DNA of 64,000 nt from Miscanthus floridulus (GCF_019320115.1 NC_089598.1:29947069-30011068); one strand, 5' to 3'. Positions 37,148-48,460 are shown, numbered from the stretch's first letter. A program made the numbers and translations. The notes: generated from the sequence alone by a model not told the origin.

Positions 37148-38757
37148 CGGTTGGATCTAAAAAGAACAACTGCCGCTAACAAGAAACAACTGTCAACTAT
37201 CACTTCCGAGGCTTGGCCTCGATCCGTACTCATGAGCTTGGCCCCGAGTTGACTGACAACTGCAAATAGGACCTTAACGGCACCGACTGACTGCATGATA
37301 GAATAGAGGATATACAGATAATCTTAATTATTCATCTAGAGATACGAAACCCTAAGAAAGCAAGCAATTAGGTACCAAATTGAATTGAGGGCTTGCTACC
37401 TGATGAACCGACGATTCGAAAAGATGAGAAGCGACACATGGGGGACCACCGAATTGGCTAGGGTTAGGGTTCCGGTGACGCACTGCGATGAATCAGCGAT
37501 GAGAGCGGTGGCTAGGGCACCGACGACGATGAAGCTAGGGCATGGCGGTGGCTCAGGAGTTAGGGCACGGTGGCATAACGGCTGATGAGCAGGAGCGCAC
37601 AGACGCAAGGAGGCATGGTGGAGCAGCACGGGCTCGCGCCGACGCTGGCGTGAAGCGGGGCGGCTCGGCCGCAAGAGCTCGGCAGCGGAGCTTGGCAGCT
37701 CGGTGGCATCGGCGCGCGGTGGCGGTGGCGGCAACGTGCGGAGGCGCGATAGGCGGTGGGGCGCGGCGTGGAGGCGCAGGGAGCGGCGATGCGAGGTGCA
37801 GCTACCGGCGGCGCAGGAGCGAGGCGGCATGGGGTACGACTGCCGGCGGCGTGGGATAGAGGCGGCGGAGGCGAGCTCGGTGGCTAGGGCGCAATGGAGG
37901 CTCTATGGCGATGTCGGCGTATGTGGCTAGGTCAAAAACACCGGCGCGGCAATTTATGGTGGCCCCCCAACACGACGGGAAAGGAAACAGAGAAAAGAGA
38001 TTGAATTCCGCATGTTTTCTACTGACCGGACGCTCCGGTGGCAGCGACCGAACGCTGCCACCCAGCGTCTGATCGATTCTAGTAAGGTCCAAAACCCCTA
38101 GAATCATGATCGGACGTGTCTGATCCCTACTAACCGAACGTAGCCAGAGTCCGGTGCAAGCTGTCTCCTTCATCTTCGATCGACCGAAGTTGCGTCGCCT
38201 TCTGACCGGATGCTGGGAGAACACTATTTCAGCATCCGGTCACTCCTTCGCAGCAGCAGTTCACCACCTGTGAACTGACCGAACGCTGGACATCAGAGTC
38301 CGGTGCAGCGTCCGGTCACTCCTTTTCCAGCGAATCTTCAAAGTCCTTCGTGCTGCCTGTTCCCAATCAAGTCCTAACTCTAATAAGATCCAAATAAACA
38401 CTAATTGGGACTAATGTGAGTGACCTCTCTCAAACCCTCATGTTTTTCAAAAATATTTTGCCTTAGGCTATTATTTTTTTATGAAAATAGGCAATAAGAG
38501 GGCAATTGAAGATAAACGATAAAACAACATTTATGCATATGCAATACAATACTTGAAGATAAATCTAGTTGATTGTCAAGTTTGATCTAAGGTTAAGCTT
38601 GTTCACACGCTTTACGGCAGTTATCTTAACCATGTTAGACAAGTCCTATATGCATTACCAAAATTTAAACATGTTGTATATTACAATGCAATGCAAGGGA
38701 CAACACAAGCTCATTTTTTAGTGAAGTTACTAAAATCAAGAACATTGAGCTTATTCC
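37148..38757 (-). other. Spacer between pol and the envelope-like ORF of Sirevirus-2
   Basis: The part 37400-37930 is a CpG-rich block giving shadow ORFs on both strands. The part 37990-38340 carries repeated CCGGACGCT and CGGTC words like those in the Sirevirus-2 LTRs. The remainder is AT-rich. I see no gene. A leader or intron serving a spliced envelope-like mRNA is possible but unproven. Confidence 0.45.
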
Positions 38758-39093
38758 TCAATCGACAAAAGTCGCCTCATCTAGCAGTTTAGTGAAGATA
38801 TCCACCAATTGATCCTCAGTCCTTACACCTTCTAATGATATATCATTTTTAGCAACATGATTTCTAAGAAAGTGATGGCGGATATCTATGTGCTTGGTGC
38901 GAGAGTGTTGAACCAGATTATTTGCAAGTTTTACTGCACTTTCATTATCGTACAAAAGAGGTACTTTATCTAGAACTACACCATAGTCTAGCAAAGTTTG
39001 TTTCATGTAAAGTATTTGTGCACAACAAGCACCCGCGGCAATATATTCTGCTTCGGAGGTGGACAAAGCCACACTATTTTGCTTCTTGGAGGA
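38758..39093 (-). pseudogene. Sirevirus-2 RNase H, C-terminal part
   Basis: It reads VALSTSEAEYIAAGACCAQ, LLYDNESAVKLANN, KHIDIRHHFLRNHV and TEDQLVDIFTKLLDE. It is separated from the RT piece by a TGA at 39094-39096 in the SW(S)SKKQN segment. The N-terminal aspartate motif (GYSDSDYASC) lies in the piece upstream. Confidence 0.85.
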
Positions 39094-40311
39094 TCAAGAC
39101 ACAAGTGATTTACCAAGCAAATGGCACCCTCTGGATGTGCTTTTTCTATCAACTTTGCAACTGGCATAATCCGAATCGGAATAACCAACTAACTCAAATA
39201 TAGTTCCTTTGGGACACCAAAGGCCAATTCTTGGTGTGTGCTTAAGATACCTAAGGATTCTTTTTACGGCAATTAAATGAGTTTCCTTAGGATTAGCTTG
39301 ACATCTTGCACACATACACGCACTAAACATGAAGTCGGGCCTAGATGCGGTTAAATATAACAAGCTACCAATCATAGAGCGGTAGAGAGTTTGATCAACC
39401 GTGTTACCTCCCTCATCTAGGTTGAGATATCCATTAGTTGGCATTGGTGTCTTGATTGTCTTACATTCATCCATCTTGAATCTCTTGAGAAGATCATTTG
39501 TATATTTCTCTTGAGAGATGAAAATCCCTTCTCTCATTTGTTTGATTTGAAAACCAAGAAAGAATGGAAGCTCTCCAATCATTGACATCTCGAACTCCTT
39601 TGACATCAATTCACCAAACTCTTTGCAAGAATCTTCATTTGATGATCCAAAGATGATATCATCAACATACACTTGACAAATGAAGATATGCCTATTAAGC
39701 TTCTTAGTGAATAGTGTGGTGTCGACCTTCCCGATGGTGAAGCCCTTCTCAATGAGGAAGTCCCGAAGGCGCTCATACCAAGCTCTTGGGGCTTGCTTAA
39801 GCCCATATAATGCCTTGGACAACCTATAAACATGATTAGGATATCTAGGGTCTTCAAACCCAGGAGGTTGATCAATATAGACTAGTTCATTAATAAAGCC
39901 AATTAAAAATGCACTTGTCACATCCATTTGATATAGTTTCATTTCATGATGTGATGCATATGCAAGGAGGATACGAATGGCTTCTAGTCTTGCAGCCAGT
40001 GCAAAGGTCTCCCCAAAATCCAAACCTTCAACTTGAGAGAACCCCTTTGCAACTAGTCTCGCCTTGTTCCTCACAACTACGCCTTGATCATCTTGCTTGT
40101 TGTGGAACATCCACTTTGTTCCAATGACTCTTGCACCTTTTGGCCGCTCTTCAAGAGTCCAAACTTCATTACGAGTGAAGTTGTTCAACTCTTCATGCAT
40201 GGCATTTATCCAATTGGGATCTTGAAGAGCTTCTTCTACCTTGGTAGGCTTATAGCAAGAGACAAAAGAGTGATGAGCAATAAATGAAACAAGTTTTTGT
40301 GAGCGAGGCAT
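39094..40311 (-). pseudogene. Sirevirus-2 reverse transcriptase and start of RNase H (405-codon open frame)
   Basis: This is the longest intact piece of pol in the window. Motifs are AMHEELNNFTRNEVW, RVIGTKWMFHNK, YQMDVTSAFLIG, PPGFEDPRYPNHVY, ALYGLKQAPRAWYERL, CQVYVDDIIFGSSNE with YVDD intact, SMIGSLLYLTASRPD and LVGYSDSDYASCKVDRKST. The commonly seen ETFAPVARLE reads ETFALAARLE. It ends at a TGA just inside RNase H. The catalytic residues survive, unlike Sirevirus-1, but the polyprotein is not continuous. Confidence 0.9.
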
Positions 40312-40401
40312 TACACCCTTTGATGGACTCCCTATGATGAGATCTTATGGATGATCTTGTAGTAGAGGTGTATTTCTTCTATTGACCACTTGAGGAGGAG
40401 G

Positions 40402-40863
40402 TTATGGAGCATCAACATCTTGTACTTGTACCACCATTTGATCATGGAAGACATAGGTGTCTTCATTTTCTATTCTCCCATCTTTATCATCATCTTGTGG
40501 CACACTTGATGAAAAAGGTGGATCAATCACTTGTACATTATCTTCATCATCTTTAGGCTTGATGTCTCCAACCGGAATATTCTTCATAGCCTCCCTCAAT
40601 GGTTCATCACCTACATCATCAAGATTCTCATGTGCTCCTTGGGAGCCGTTAGATTCATCAAATTCCACATCATATGTTTCTTCAACCAAGCCGGTGGTAT
40701 GATTAAATACTCTATATGATTTGGACTTTGATGAGTAACCAACAAGAAAACCAATATCACAATATCTTTGAAACTTCCCTAGGTGTTGCCGCTTCTGGTA
40801 AATGTAGCATTTGCAACCAAACACCCTAAAGAAAGAGACAGCTGGCTTCTTCCTATTGAGCAA
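40402..40863 (-). pseudogene. Sirevirus-2 integrase C-terminal and linker region
   Basis: It reads FFRVFGCKCYIYQKR, CDIGFLVGYSSKSKSYRVFN and VEETYDVEFDESNGSQ, the usual segment between the integrase core and RT in copia elements, then an acidic linker. It is out of frame with the core piece (shift near 40960) and ends at a stop near 40402. Confidence 0.8.
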
Positions 40864-41741
40864 CTCATAAGGTGTCTTGCCAAGGAACTTTTGAAGGAAT
40901 AGGTGGTTGGATGCATAACATGCGGTGTTGATAGCTTCCGCCCATAGAGCTTTGGGGTGTTGAACTCATCTAGCATTGTTCTTGCAAGAGTGATCAATGT
41001 CTGGTTCTTTCTCTCAACTACACCATTTTGTTGAGGAGTATATGTTGCGAAGACCTCATGCTTGATCCCAACTTCATCATAATAGGCTTCAATGTTTGTG
41101 TTGTCAAATTCCTTCCCATTGTCACTTCTTATCTTCTTGAGCTTCACTTCAAATTTATTTTGTGCTCTCTTGGCAAACTTCTTGAAGCAAGATGCAACTT
41201 CGGATTTGTCACGAAGGAAGAATACCCATATGTATCTTGAATAGTCATCAACAATCATAAGACAATAAAGATTTCCTCCCAAACTCTTATATGTTGTTGG
41301 CCCAAATAGGTCCATGTGAAGAAGTTCTAGCACTCTTGTGGTTGACATGAAAGCTTTGGTTGGATGAGTATTTGCAACTTGCTTGCCGGCTTGACATGCA
41401 CTACAAAGCTTGTCCTTTTTAAACTTCACATCCTTCAACCCTCTCACCAAGTCATTCTTCATTAGCTTCTTGAGTGAGCTCATCCCAACATGAGCAAGTC
41501 TTCTATGCCATAGCCACCTAAGTGTTGTTTTGGTGAATAGGCAAGTCTTTAAATTTGCATCTTTGGAGGTGAAATCCACTAGATATAGGTTGTTGTATCT
41601 AAATCCTTTGAATATCACTTGATCACCATCCTTCTTGGATACAATAACTTCCTTCTCGGTGAACAAGCATTGGAAGCCAAGATCACATAATTGTCCAACG
41701 GATAGCAAGTTGAAGCTCAATGAAGCAACATATATGATCAT
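40779..41741 (-). pseudogene. Sirevirus-2 GAG-pre-integrase and integrase core
   Basis: It reads LWHRRLAHVGMSSLKKL with CSACQAGK (zinc-binding), then LHMDLFGPT (D), KIRSDNGKEF (D) and GVVERKNQT (E): a complete D,D-35-E triad. The first part (LSFNLLSVGQLCDLGF) is the protease tail. After about residue 260 the frame is lost to a frameshift. Confidence 0.88.
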
Positions 41742-41919
41742 TTGATATTGCCACTTTGCCTAATCCTTTAACCTTACCCTTTGACTTATCTCCAAATGTG
41801 ATTCTTTCTTGTCCATCTACTTCTTCATCTAGTGAGGTGAACATACGAGGATCACCGGTCATATGTTGTGTGCAACCACTATCAATAACCCAATGACTTC
41901 CACCGGTCTTGTAGTTCAC
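41683..41919 (-). pseudogene. Sirevirus-2 protease
   Basis: It reads HWVIDSGCTQHMTGDPRMF, the DSG active site, followed by FGDKSKGKVKGLGK. A frameshift near 41740 breaks it from the integrase piece. Confidence 0.85.
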
Positions 41920-41933
41920 CTACACACAAGAGA

Positions 41934-44326
41934 TCAAGCTTTAGGAACCCAAACTTGTTGAGGGCCCTTCACCTTCTCAACAAGTGACTTAGCAACCCAA
42001 ATTTTCTTAGGCCTATTCTTGTTGGGAGGTCCTAAGAACATGACTTTCATCTTTCCACTAGAATCATTTCTAAGCATGTAGTGAGCATTGAAGGCAAAAG
42101 GTCTAGCATGCTTGGGCAAGGGTTGTGGTGGTGGAGTTTGGCACTCATGAGCAAAGTGGCCTTCTTGTCCACACTCAAAACACTTCTTTGGCTTTGGCTT
42201 TTGTTGTTGTTGAGCTTGAGCCTTCTTCTCTTTGTTTGCCATATACCCAATGCCACTTCTATCCATCTTCATGATGGTGTTCATTAGTAGCTCACTTTGA
42301 AGATACTTGCCTCTAGTGAACTTGCTCAATCCAATCTTGAGATGCTCTTTCTCCAATTTGAGCTTCTTGTTTTCTTCCTTAAGAGCATCATTGTTTTTCT
42401 CTTCCTTGAGCCTCTTGTTTTCTTCTTTGAGCTTCTCATTCTCAAGCATCAACCCATCATCATGAACAAGAGTTTCTAGCACTATAGACTTGGTGGTTTT
42501 GAGTTCTTCAAGATCTTTCTTGAGCTTTTCATTGTCATTCTTGAGCTTGACAAACTCATCATAATCATCAGCCTCAACCACTTGCTTGCCCTTGCTACTA
42601 GAACTTTGCTCAATGCTCTCAATGATCAAATCATCACATGATGTAGCTATATCAATCTTAACAACATTATTAGTAGCATCATGTGGCTCATTGGATAAAT
42701 ATTCTTGAGCAATAACAAGGTTATCATGATTAATCTTAAGAGTTGTATATTCTTCTTTTAACTTGTTATGGCTAGTGATGAGCTCATTGTGTATCCTCTC
42801 AAGTTTATCATTTTTTCTCTAAGCTCTTTCTTAGAAGATTTGAGCTCCTTGAGTTTGGATGATATAGCATCATTTGCTTCTCTAAGCTCAATACTAGCAT
42901 TTTCCGCCATATCACATTTTGCTAAAAGTGAATCATTTTTAGCTTCTAGCTTGTCATTCTTAGCTCTAGTCTTTATAATGATCTTGGAGTATTTATTTAG
43001 CAATTTAATAAGATCATCATAAGAAGGTGATTCATATTCATCATCATCACTATCGCTATCATCATTACTAGCATGTTCATCACCACTACTCTCATCATCA
43101 TTTGATACCTTGCGTTCACCCTTGGCCATAAGGCATAGGTGTGTAGAGGATGATGGCGATGGTGGCGGTGAAGATGATGAAGAGTCAATAACAATGGCGA
43201 CCACCTTCTCGTTGTCACTATCATTATCGGATGAGCCACTAGATGAATCAATGTCCGTGAACCAATCACCGATGATGTATGTCTTTCCACTCTTCTTCTT
43301 CTTGTGGAAGTCCTTCTTCTTGCCATCTCTCTTCTTGTATGGCTTGTCTTTCTTCTTCTCATCTTCATCACTTGAGTCATCTTTTTTGCCCTTGTTCTTG
43401 TTCTTGAACTTGTCTTTCTTGGGCTTTGTGCATTGGTGTGCTAGATAACCAAGTTCTCCATAATTGTAGCAATCCATCTCGGAGATTGGCTTTCTTCTAG
43501 AGCTAGTGAAGAATTTCTTCTTCTTGCCATCAAACTTGATGCCACTCTTGTTGAGCTTCTTTAGCATCTTGGCGGTTTTTCTCACCATGAGAGCAAGGCT
43601 TGCATCATCAACTTCATCATCACTTGAGCTCTCATACTCAAGCCTTGCTTTGCCCTTCTCTTGACTAGCTTTGAATGCTAAGTCCTTTTCTTTCTTCTTG
43701 TTAGAGGATGAGCCATCTTGAGGTGTGATGTGCATGTACATCTCATGAGCATTGATCTTTCCCAAGATTTATGTCGGTGTAGCGGTGGAAAGATCACCTT
43801 GATGAAGCACGGTCACAATATGCCCATATTTATCAATGGGGAGGACACTCAAGATCTTTCTTACAACATCGGAAGGTTGCATTTGAGTTAGTCCAAGCCC
43901 ATTGACTTCCTCTACAAGAACATTCAAACGTGAATACATTTCATTAGCACATTCTTTAGGAAGCATTTCAAAAGAGTTAAGCTTTTTCATAACAAGATGA
44001 TAGCGTTCCTCACGCTCACTCTTTGTTCCCTCATGGAGCGCACAAACGTCCGACCATAGTGCATGAGCGTCTTTGTGGTTCCTCACCCGGTTGAACACAT
44101 CTTTATAAAGGCCTCTAAATATGGTGTTTCTAGCCTTTGCATTCCATTTTTCATAATTCAACTCATCGCCTTGTAGGTTAGTATCATCTTGAGGTTTTGG
44201 GAAGCCTTGTGAGGCGGCTCTAAGTATTCCAACATCTAGAGCTTCTAAGTACGCCTCCATGCGAATTTTCCAATATAGAAAATCATCTCCCTCAAAGATA
44301 GGAGGAGGTCCATCCCCGTGAGACAT
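41934..44326 (-). pseudogene. Sirevirus-2 gag
   Basis: ATG 44326 opens a UBN2-type gag (DFLYWKIRMEAYLEAL, HKDAHALWSDVCALHEG). A single in-frame TAA (43769-43771) interrupts it, and the frame then runs to 42758. The first zinc knuckle has lost two ligands (CYNYGELGYLAHQC: Tyr in place of a Cys and the His). A frameshift near 42820 joins a coiled-coil segment (LKEENKRLKEEKNNDALKEE) with an intact second knuckle CFECGQEGHFAHEC. The part ends near 41934 before protease. Long coiled coils and two knuckles fit Sirevirus gag. Confidence 0.88.
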
Positions 44327-44365
44327 CTTTCTCTAGGCGGTTAAGCCTAAATACGTGAGCATGAG

Positions 44366-44377
44366 GCTCTGATACCA
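44366..44377 (-). promoter_or_regulatory. Sirevirus-2 primer-binding site, tRNA-iMet
   Basis: The minus strand reads TGGTATCAGAGC two bases after the 5' LTR, an exact match to the expected complement of initiator tRNA-Met. Confidence 0.9.
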
Positions 44378-44379
44378 AT

Positions 44380-45838
44380 TGAAAGGATCAAGATGCCCAA
44401 AAGGGGGGTGAATTGGGCTAATTCTAAATTTCTTTGCAATAATTAAACTCGACGGTTAGCCCAATTAACCCCTCGTGCCTAGAAAGTGTTTCTATTGATC
44501 TAACGCATAAAAGTTTAGCACCCTAAGTTCCAATCCTACTCTAGCATGGCAATTCTAGGAATGTAAATGACAAGAATTGAATTGCTCAAAGTAAATGCTC
44601 AAATTAAAGAGAGAAGGAGGAACACGGCGATGTTTTGACAAGGTATCGGAGAGTCGCCACTCCCCACTAGTCCTCGTTGGAGCATCCGCGCAAGGATGTA
44701 GCTCCCCCTTGATCTGCGCAAGGATCAAGTGCTCTCTACGGGTTGATTCTCCGACACTCCATCGTAGTGAATCACCCACAACCCCTCATAACTTGAGTTG
44801 GGTCATCCACAAGCTCTCTGAATGATCACCAAGCTCCCAATCACCACCAAGCCATCTAGATGATGGCGATCACCAAGAGTAACAAGCATGGACTCTCACT
44901 TGACCATGACAAGCCTAATGAGAAGGGTGGATGCACACTTTGCTACTCTTGATCTCACTAATGAGGGCTCTCTTTGGGATTCTCAAATCTAAATCACCTC
45001 ACTAGGACCTTGCTCTTCTTGGCACTCTCAAAGATGTTTCTCATCTGTTGGAATAAGCAAAAGTCCCCCACACACGAATGGAGGAAGTATTTATAACATG
45101 GGCTGAAAAACGAACCGTTAAGTGTCTCTGCGGGGTGACCGGACGCTCCGGTCATATTGACCGGACGCGCCGGTCAGTTCACCCTGAACTTCAGTGTTTA
45201 CAGTGTGACCGGACGCTGGCCAGCGTCCGGTCGTGATTTTCCCTCTTTGGAACCTTACTGGAGTCGACCAGATGCTGGCCCTCAGCGTCCGATCACTTGA
45301 CCTCTCAGCGTCCAGTCGCACAAGACAAAAACACCTTGGTCAAATGAACTGGCCAGACCCTGAGCCAGCGTTCGGTCACACCGGAGCCAGCGTTCGGTCA
45401 GTATTTGACCCATTCACTTCCAACTCTCAATCATACGTGAATGAAGTTTGCTCCATTAGATCTAAGGGCTATTTTGGAGCTACCTAGTGCTAGATTCATC
45501 AAGTGTGCACCACACCTAACCCACTAGACTCACCTAGGTCAATCTACCCGTCCATACCCCCCTTAATAGTACGGCCAAAGGAAAAACAAAGTCCTAAACT
45601 ACTCTAAGTGTTTTTTCAACTCCAATCGACACTTAGAACTAGTCCATCCTTGACCTTTGTCGTTCATCCTTTGAAAACTGAAATGATTTCCATCGTAGGG
45701 GCATGACCACCATGATAGCCCAATCGATCTCCATTACCATGACCTAACTTAATTGTCTCTACAAAACATACGTTAGTTATAGTAATCATGTATTGTCATT
45801 AATCACCGAAACCCAACTAGGGGGCCTAGATGCTTTCA
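44380..45838 (-). repeat. Sirevirus-2 5' LTR
   Basis: This 1459-bp LTR opens TGAAAGGATC and closes GATGCTTTCA on the plus strand. The minus-strand TATA box TATAAATA is at 45088-45095. Upstream in U3 sense (45130-45400) is a run of imperfect GACCGGACGCTCCGGTC palindromes. Confidence 0.9.
45088..45095 (-). promoter_or_regulatory. TATA box in the Sirevirus-2 5' LTR
   Basis: TATAAATA on the minus strand lies just downstream of the CCGG palindrome cluster. The matching site in the 3' LTR (about 21507) has lost bases. Confidence 0.6.
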
Positions 45839-45960
45839 CTAACGATGATGCTGCAACAAATGAGGGACTCCATGGTGGAAGTAGAGTTGCATTGGAAACC
45901 GGGAACTATCATAATGAAGCCACATGTGCAGGTGCTGGTGCTGGTCTTACTGAAGACTGA
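45839..45960 (+). pseudogene. CACTA-1 tnpA-like gene, 3' end of last exon
   Basis: After the second CTAAC the frame begun at about 20754 resumes and reads NEGLHGGSRVALETGNYHNE, then AGAGAGLTED and TGA at 45958-45960. This acidic, Gly-rich tail is the C-terminus of the tnpA-like protein. Confidence 0.7.
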
Positions 45961-46369
45961 ATGGTTGTGTAGCATGTTGCTTGTTTCATCTTTTGATGTG
46001 TTTGCCTCTGCATACACTTAGGTTGGTACTAACCTTCACCTAGTACTTAGTGGTGTGGATGTTGAGCTAGTACTAATCTTTAGCTAGTACTGGTGGTGTG
46101 GCAGACTGCTATGTTGATGCCAAATGTTTGGAGAAGTTATTTTGGGTAGATGGGTGCTAAATATTTGGACATGTTATGTATTTACCTATGTTGATGTAAA
46201 CAAGACATCTATGTATGTAATGGATTTATGCTAGACTAATCTATCTATCTATATATATGATGGCGTATTGTATTTATGTGGGTATATCTCCATGATTTTG
46301 TGTATATTATATTAAATATATTTGTTTTAAACTATATGAAAACAGCTATTATGTCATTTTTCTGTGGGT
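45961..46369 (+). other. CACTA-1 tnpA 3' UTR and spacer
   Basis: This AT-rich stretch holds duplicated AGCTAGTACT words (46056-46095) and possible polyadenylation signals. I see no gene. Confidence 0.5.
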
Positions 46370-46849
46370 GATAGTTTTCCTGGCGGTTTAACACAGATAG
46401 GGGAAAAATTCTTATGATGGTCCCCTGTCGTCAGGGAAATTATCACCGACAGGAAAAATATGTTTCCCTGATGGTTAGAAGTCAACAGGGAAAAACAAAC
46501 ACCGACAGAAAAAACATATTTTTTACGGTTTGACGACCGATAGGGTAAGTGTCCATATACCCTGTCGGTTGTCTACATTTTTTTGGCGGTTTTAACCGAC
46601 AGAGAAAATATATTTTCCCTAATGGTTTTGTAATTGTCATGTCGGTTCTTCACCGTAAGGCAAAATAAAATGAATTTCCCGGACGGTTCACCGTCAGACA
46701 TTTTTTAATTTCCCTGTCGAGCTAGCCCAGACGGTTATTCCCTGGTGGTGGTGTACCGTCAGGAAAATTAGATTTAGATTTTCTTGATGGTTTTTTCAAT
46801 TTTTCTGACGATAATCGCACCATCGGGGAATTTCAGCTTTCTATTAGTG
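46370..46849 (+). repeat. CACTA-1 3' subterminal repeats and terminus
   Basis: About a dozen short copies, in both orientations, of a word like ACCGACAGGGAAAA / TTTCCCTGTCGGT lie before the terminus CTATTAGTG (46841-46849). In CACTA elements such repeats are the binding sites of the tnpA-type protein. The base triplet after the end is CGA; its partner would be at the unseen left end. Confidence 0.85.
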
Positions 46850-47786
46850 CGAATGTTTGGGCTCAGCAAACAGAAGAGGTAGCCGCGGGTCCTAGGCATC
46901 TGGCCTTTTTCTGTTCTGAATCGGACAAGAGAGCAAGAAAGGAGTCATTTTTTCCTGTAAAAAAATGAATCAAGTCATTTCAGTCTGTTTGCTGAAAGTT
47001 TCGGAACCTTTTTTTCTCAAGAAAAGAGAGAGAGATTCGGATATTTAATTGTTTGGCCGTTTTAATTGGATGGCTCATTTTCTTCCCCTTTAGTTCATTC
47101 CACTCATCATCAGTGAGACACTTTCACATTGGATTGGGTGAAAGTACATATTTCATTTGGCCATCTTTTTTATTCTTGTGTCAATCAGTTCACCGTACTG
47201 ACTGAATATTACACCTGACAGCTTAAATACCAATTAGATCGTGACGGAACACAGGAACATGCTGCGTCCATCAACGACGACAAATCCACACACGACGCGT
47301 ACAACAACGACGACGACGACGACGTAAGTCCACGACCAGCCTACTATACATGACAGATGACACGTACGGACCTATAATCAAGCAATAACCCATAAAAAAA
47401 ACGAAACAATAATAAGTAGTTGACTTGTACACAGGAGAGGCATCTATCGCAGCAGGCAGCAGCAAGCCGGATATGTTCACCAACCGCCCGGCCCGCCGTC
47501 TCATGTGCTCTCCGGTTCCGATCCCACAGCTAAGTTGACACGTCGACTGCCTCCGTCGTCGTCGTCGTCGTGGCCGAGTAATTTCTTGATGACGAGGACC
47601 CAGAGAAGTCACCCTGAGAAAGAACTGGTCGCGCATCAAGATAAGCGAAACTTAACGCGTGATGACCGAGAGAAAACCTGGGGAAAACCGACCGACCGAT
47701 CGGGAGCTAAGCAGCGCACGGAAATTCACGAAAGAGAAGAACCGGGAAATATATAATTAACATAGGAGTGAGTATATACTGACCTA
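46850..47786. other. Low-copy flank and probable 3' UTR of the small gene
   Basis: There are no repeat boundaries here that I recognise. The part 47271-47639 holds a minus-strand Arg-rich frame produced by a (CGA)n-like microsatellite (about 47555-47572 and 47305-47325), which I treat as untranslated sequence after the stop at 47787. Confidence 0.4.
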
Positions 47787-48047
47787 CTACTGCTGGGTCT
47801 GGGTGTGCGTGGTTGCGGGCGGGGCGTTGTTTGCGACGTCGGGCTCCGGCTCGACGTGGCCTCCGTTGGCCGGGACGCGGTTGCCGCGGCGGCCGCGAGG
47901 GGCGCGGTTCTTGCGGAACAGCTGCAGCCTGCACCTGCAGCGCGGCAGCCAGGAGAAGAGGCTCCCCAGCACCCTCTTCAACACCTGCCCGCGCTTCTGC
48001 ACGAACCTCTTCTTCTTCCGCTCCCGTGCGGCGGCGGCGGGAGCCAT
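47787..48047 (-). CDS. Small basic protein, 86 aa, function unknown
   Basis: ATG 48047 (context CCGATGGCT) opens MAPAAAARERKKKRFVQKRG, a strongly basic N-terminus that could act as a nuclear-targeting signal. It is followed by an amphipathic, Trp/Leu-rich part (VLKRVLGSLFSWLPRCRCRL), another basic patch and an Asn/Pro/Thr/Gln-rich tail ending THTQTQQ before two TAG codons. There is no signal peptide. A TATA box lies about 415 bp upstream and I see no ATG between it and this start, which supports the start choice. I cannot assign a family. It is the only plausible host gene in the window. Confidence 0.55.
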   Translation of the reverse strand: MAPAAAARERKKKRFVQKRGQVLKRVLGSLFSWLPRCRCRLQLFRKNRAPRGRRGNRVPANGGHVEPEPDVANNAPPATTHTQTQQ

Positions 48048-48460
48048 CGGCAGCTAGTGCCTAGTGGGATGAAAACTGAGCGGTGCGCACGATCGAATCC
48101 GAATAGTATATTCTAGGGAGCAGGTTGCGGCCAGCCGCGCGCGGCAGCGGCAGGAGGGGATCGATCGTCTCCGCCGGGGCTGAGGTGAGGTGCAATAAGC
48201 AAGATGAAGGGCCGGCAGCTGCTGTGGGCACGACGACGTACGACAGTATCAGCAGTGGCAGTTGTACGTGTGGCCGGCCGACCGGCCGTGTAAGTGGGTG
48301 TGGGTAGCTGCAGGTCTCTGCCGGCGGCGCAGAGGTGTGGAGGCGCAGAGAGCTGTGGCAGCTACAATGGCCGGCTCGCTACTTTTGCTTGCCCTCTATG
48401 CTTGCAGTTGCAGAGAGGATCGGAGGAGGGAGAAGCTGTGCTGTCTGCCCGTGGTCGGTG

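Larger units (their letters stand above)
20799..45838 (-). mobile_element. Sirevirus-2: Ty1/copia retrotransposon with envelope-like remnant
   Basis: The LTRs open TGAAAGGATC and close GATGCTTTCA. The TSD CTAAC is at 20794-20798 and 45839-45843. On the minus strand the order is 5' LTR (45838-44380), iMet primer site, gag, protease, integrase, RT, RNase H, a GC-rich spacer, a decayed envelope-like ORF, CCCCCT boxes, and the 3' LTR (34205-20799, split by a nested element). About 13 kb is its own; the other 12 kb is the insertion. Ends and layout place it with the Sireviruses, but it shares little LTR sequence with Sirevirus-1. Confidence 0.92.
2560..46849 (+). mobile_element. CACTA-1 transposon, 3' part, disrupted by nested insertions
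   Basis: Removing the inserted elements leaves one sequence: 2560-4437, 5902-6402, 20019-20798 and 45844-46849. It contains the end of an acidic ORF, a multi-exon tnpA-like gene, and a 3' subterminal repeat block ending ...CTATTAGTG at 46849, the reverse complement of a CACTA terminus (CACTAATAG). The junctions heal exactly when one TSD copy is removed: GTTGT at 4437/5897, AAGTG at 6402/20014 and CTAAC at 20798/45839. The reading frame continues across the 4438-5896 and 20799-45838 insertions. The left terminus is outside the window. This is the oldest layer of the nest. Confidence 0.85.

Noticed and set aside
37396..37930. Pro/Arg-rich ORF (144 codons, minus) and plus-strand Gly/Ala-rich ORFs
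   Set aside because: CpG-rich Sirevirus-2 spacer with frames open in several phases; no motif.
47271..47639. 122-codon minus-strand ORF with Arg runs
   Set aside because: The Arg runs come from CGA/CGT-type microsatellites, and the ORF lies downstream of the small gene in what looks like its 3' UTR.
47787..48047. Resemblance of RVPANGG in the small protein to a CLE peptide
   Set aside because: No signal peptide, and the motif is too short and lacks the conserved Pro-Asn-Pro-Leu-His part.
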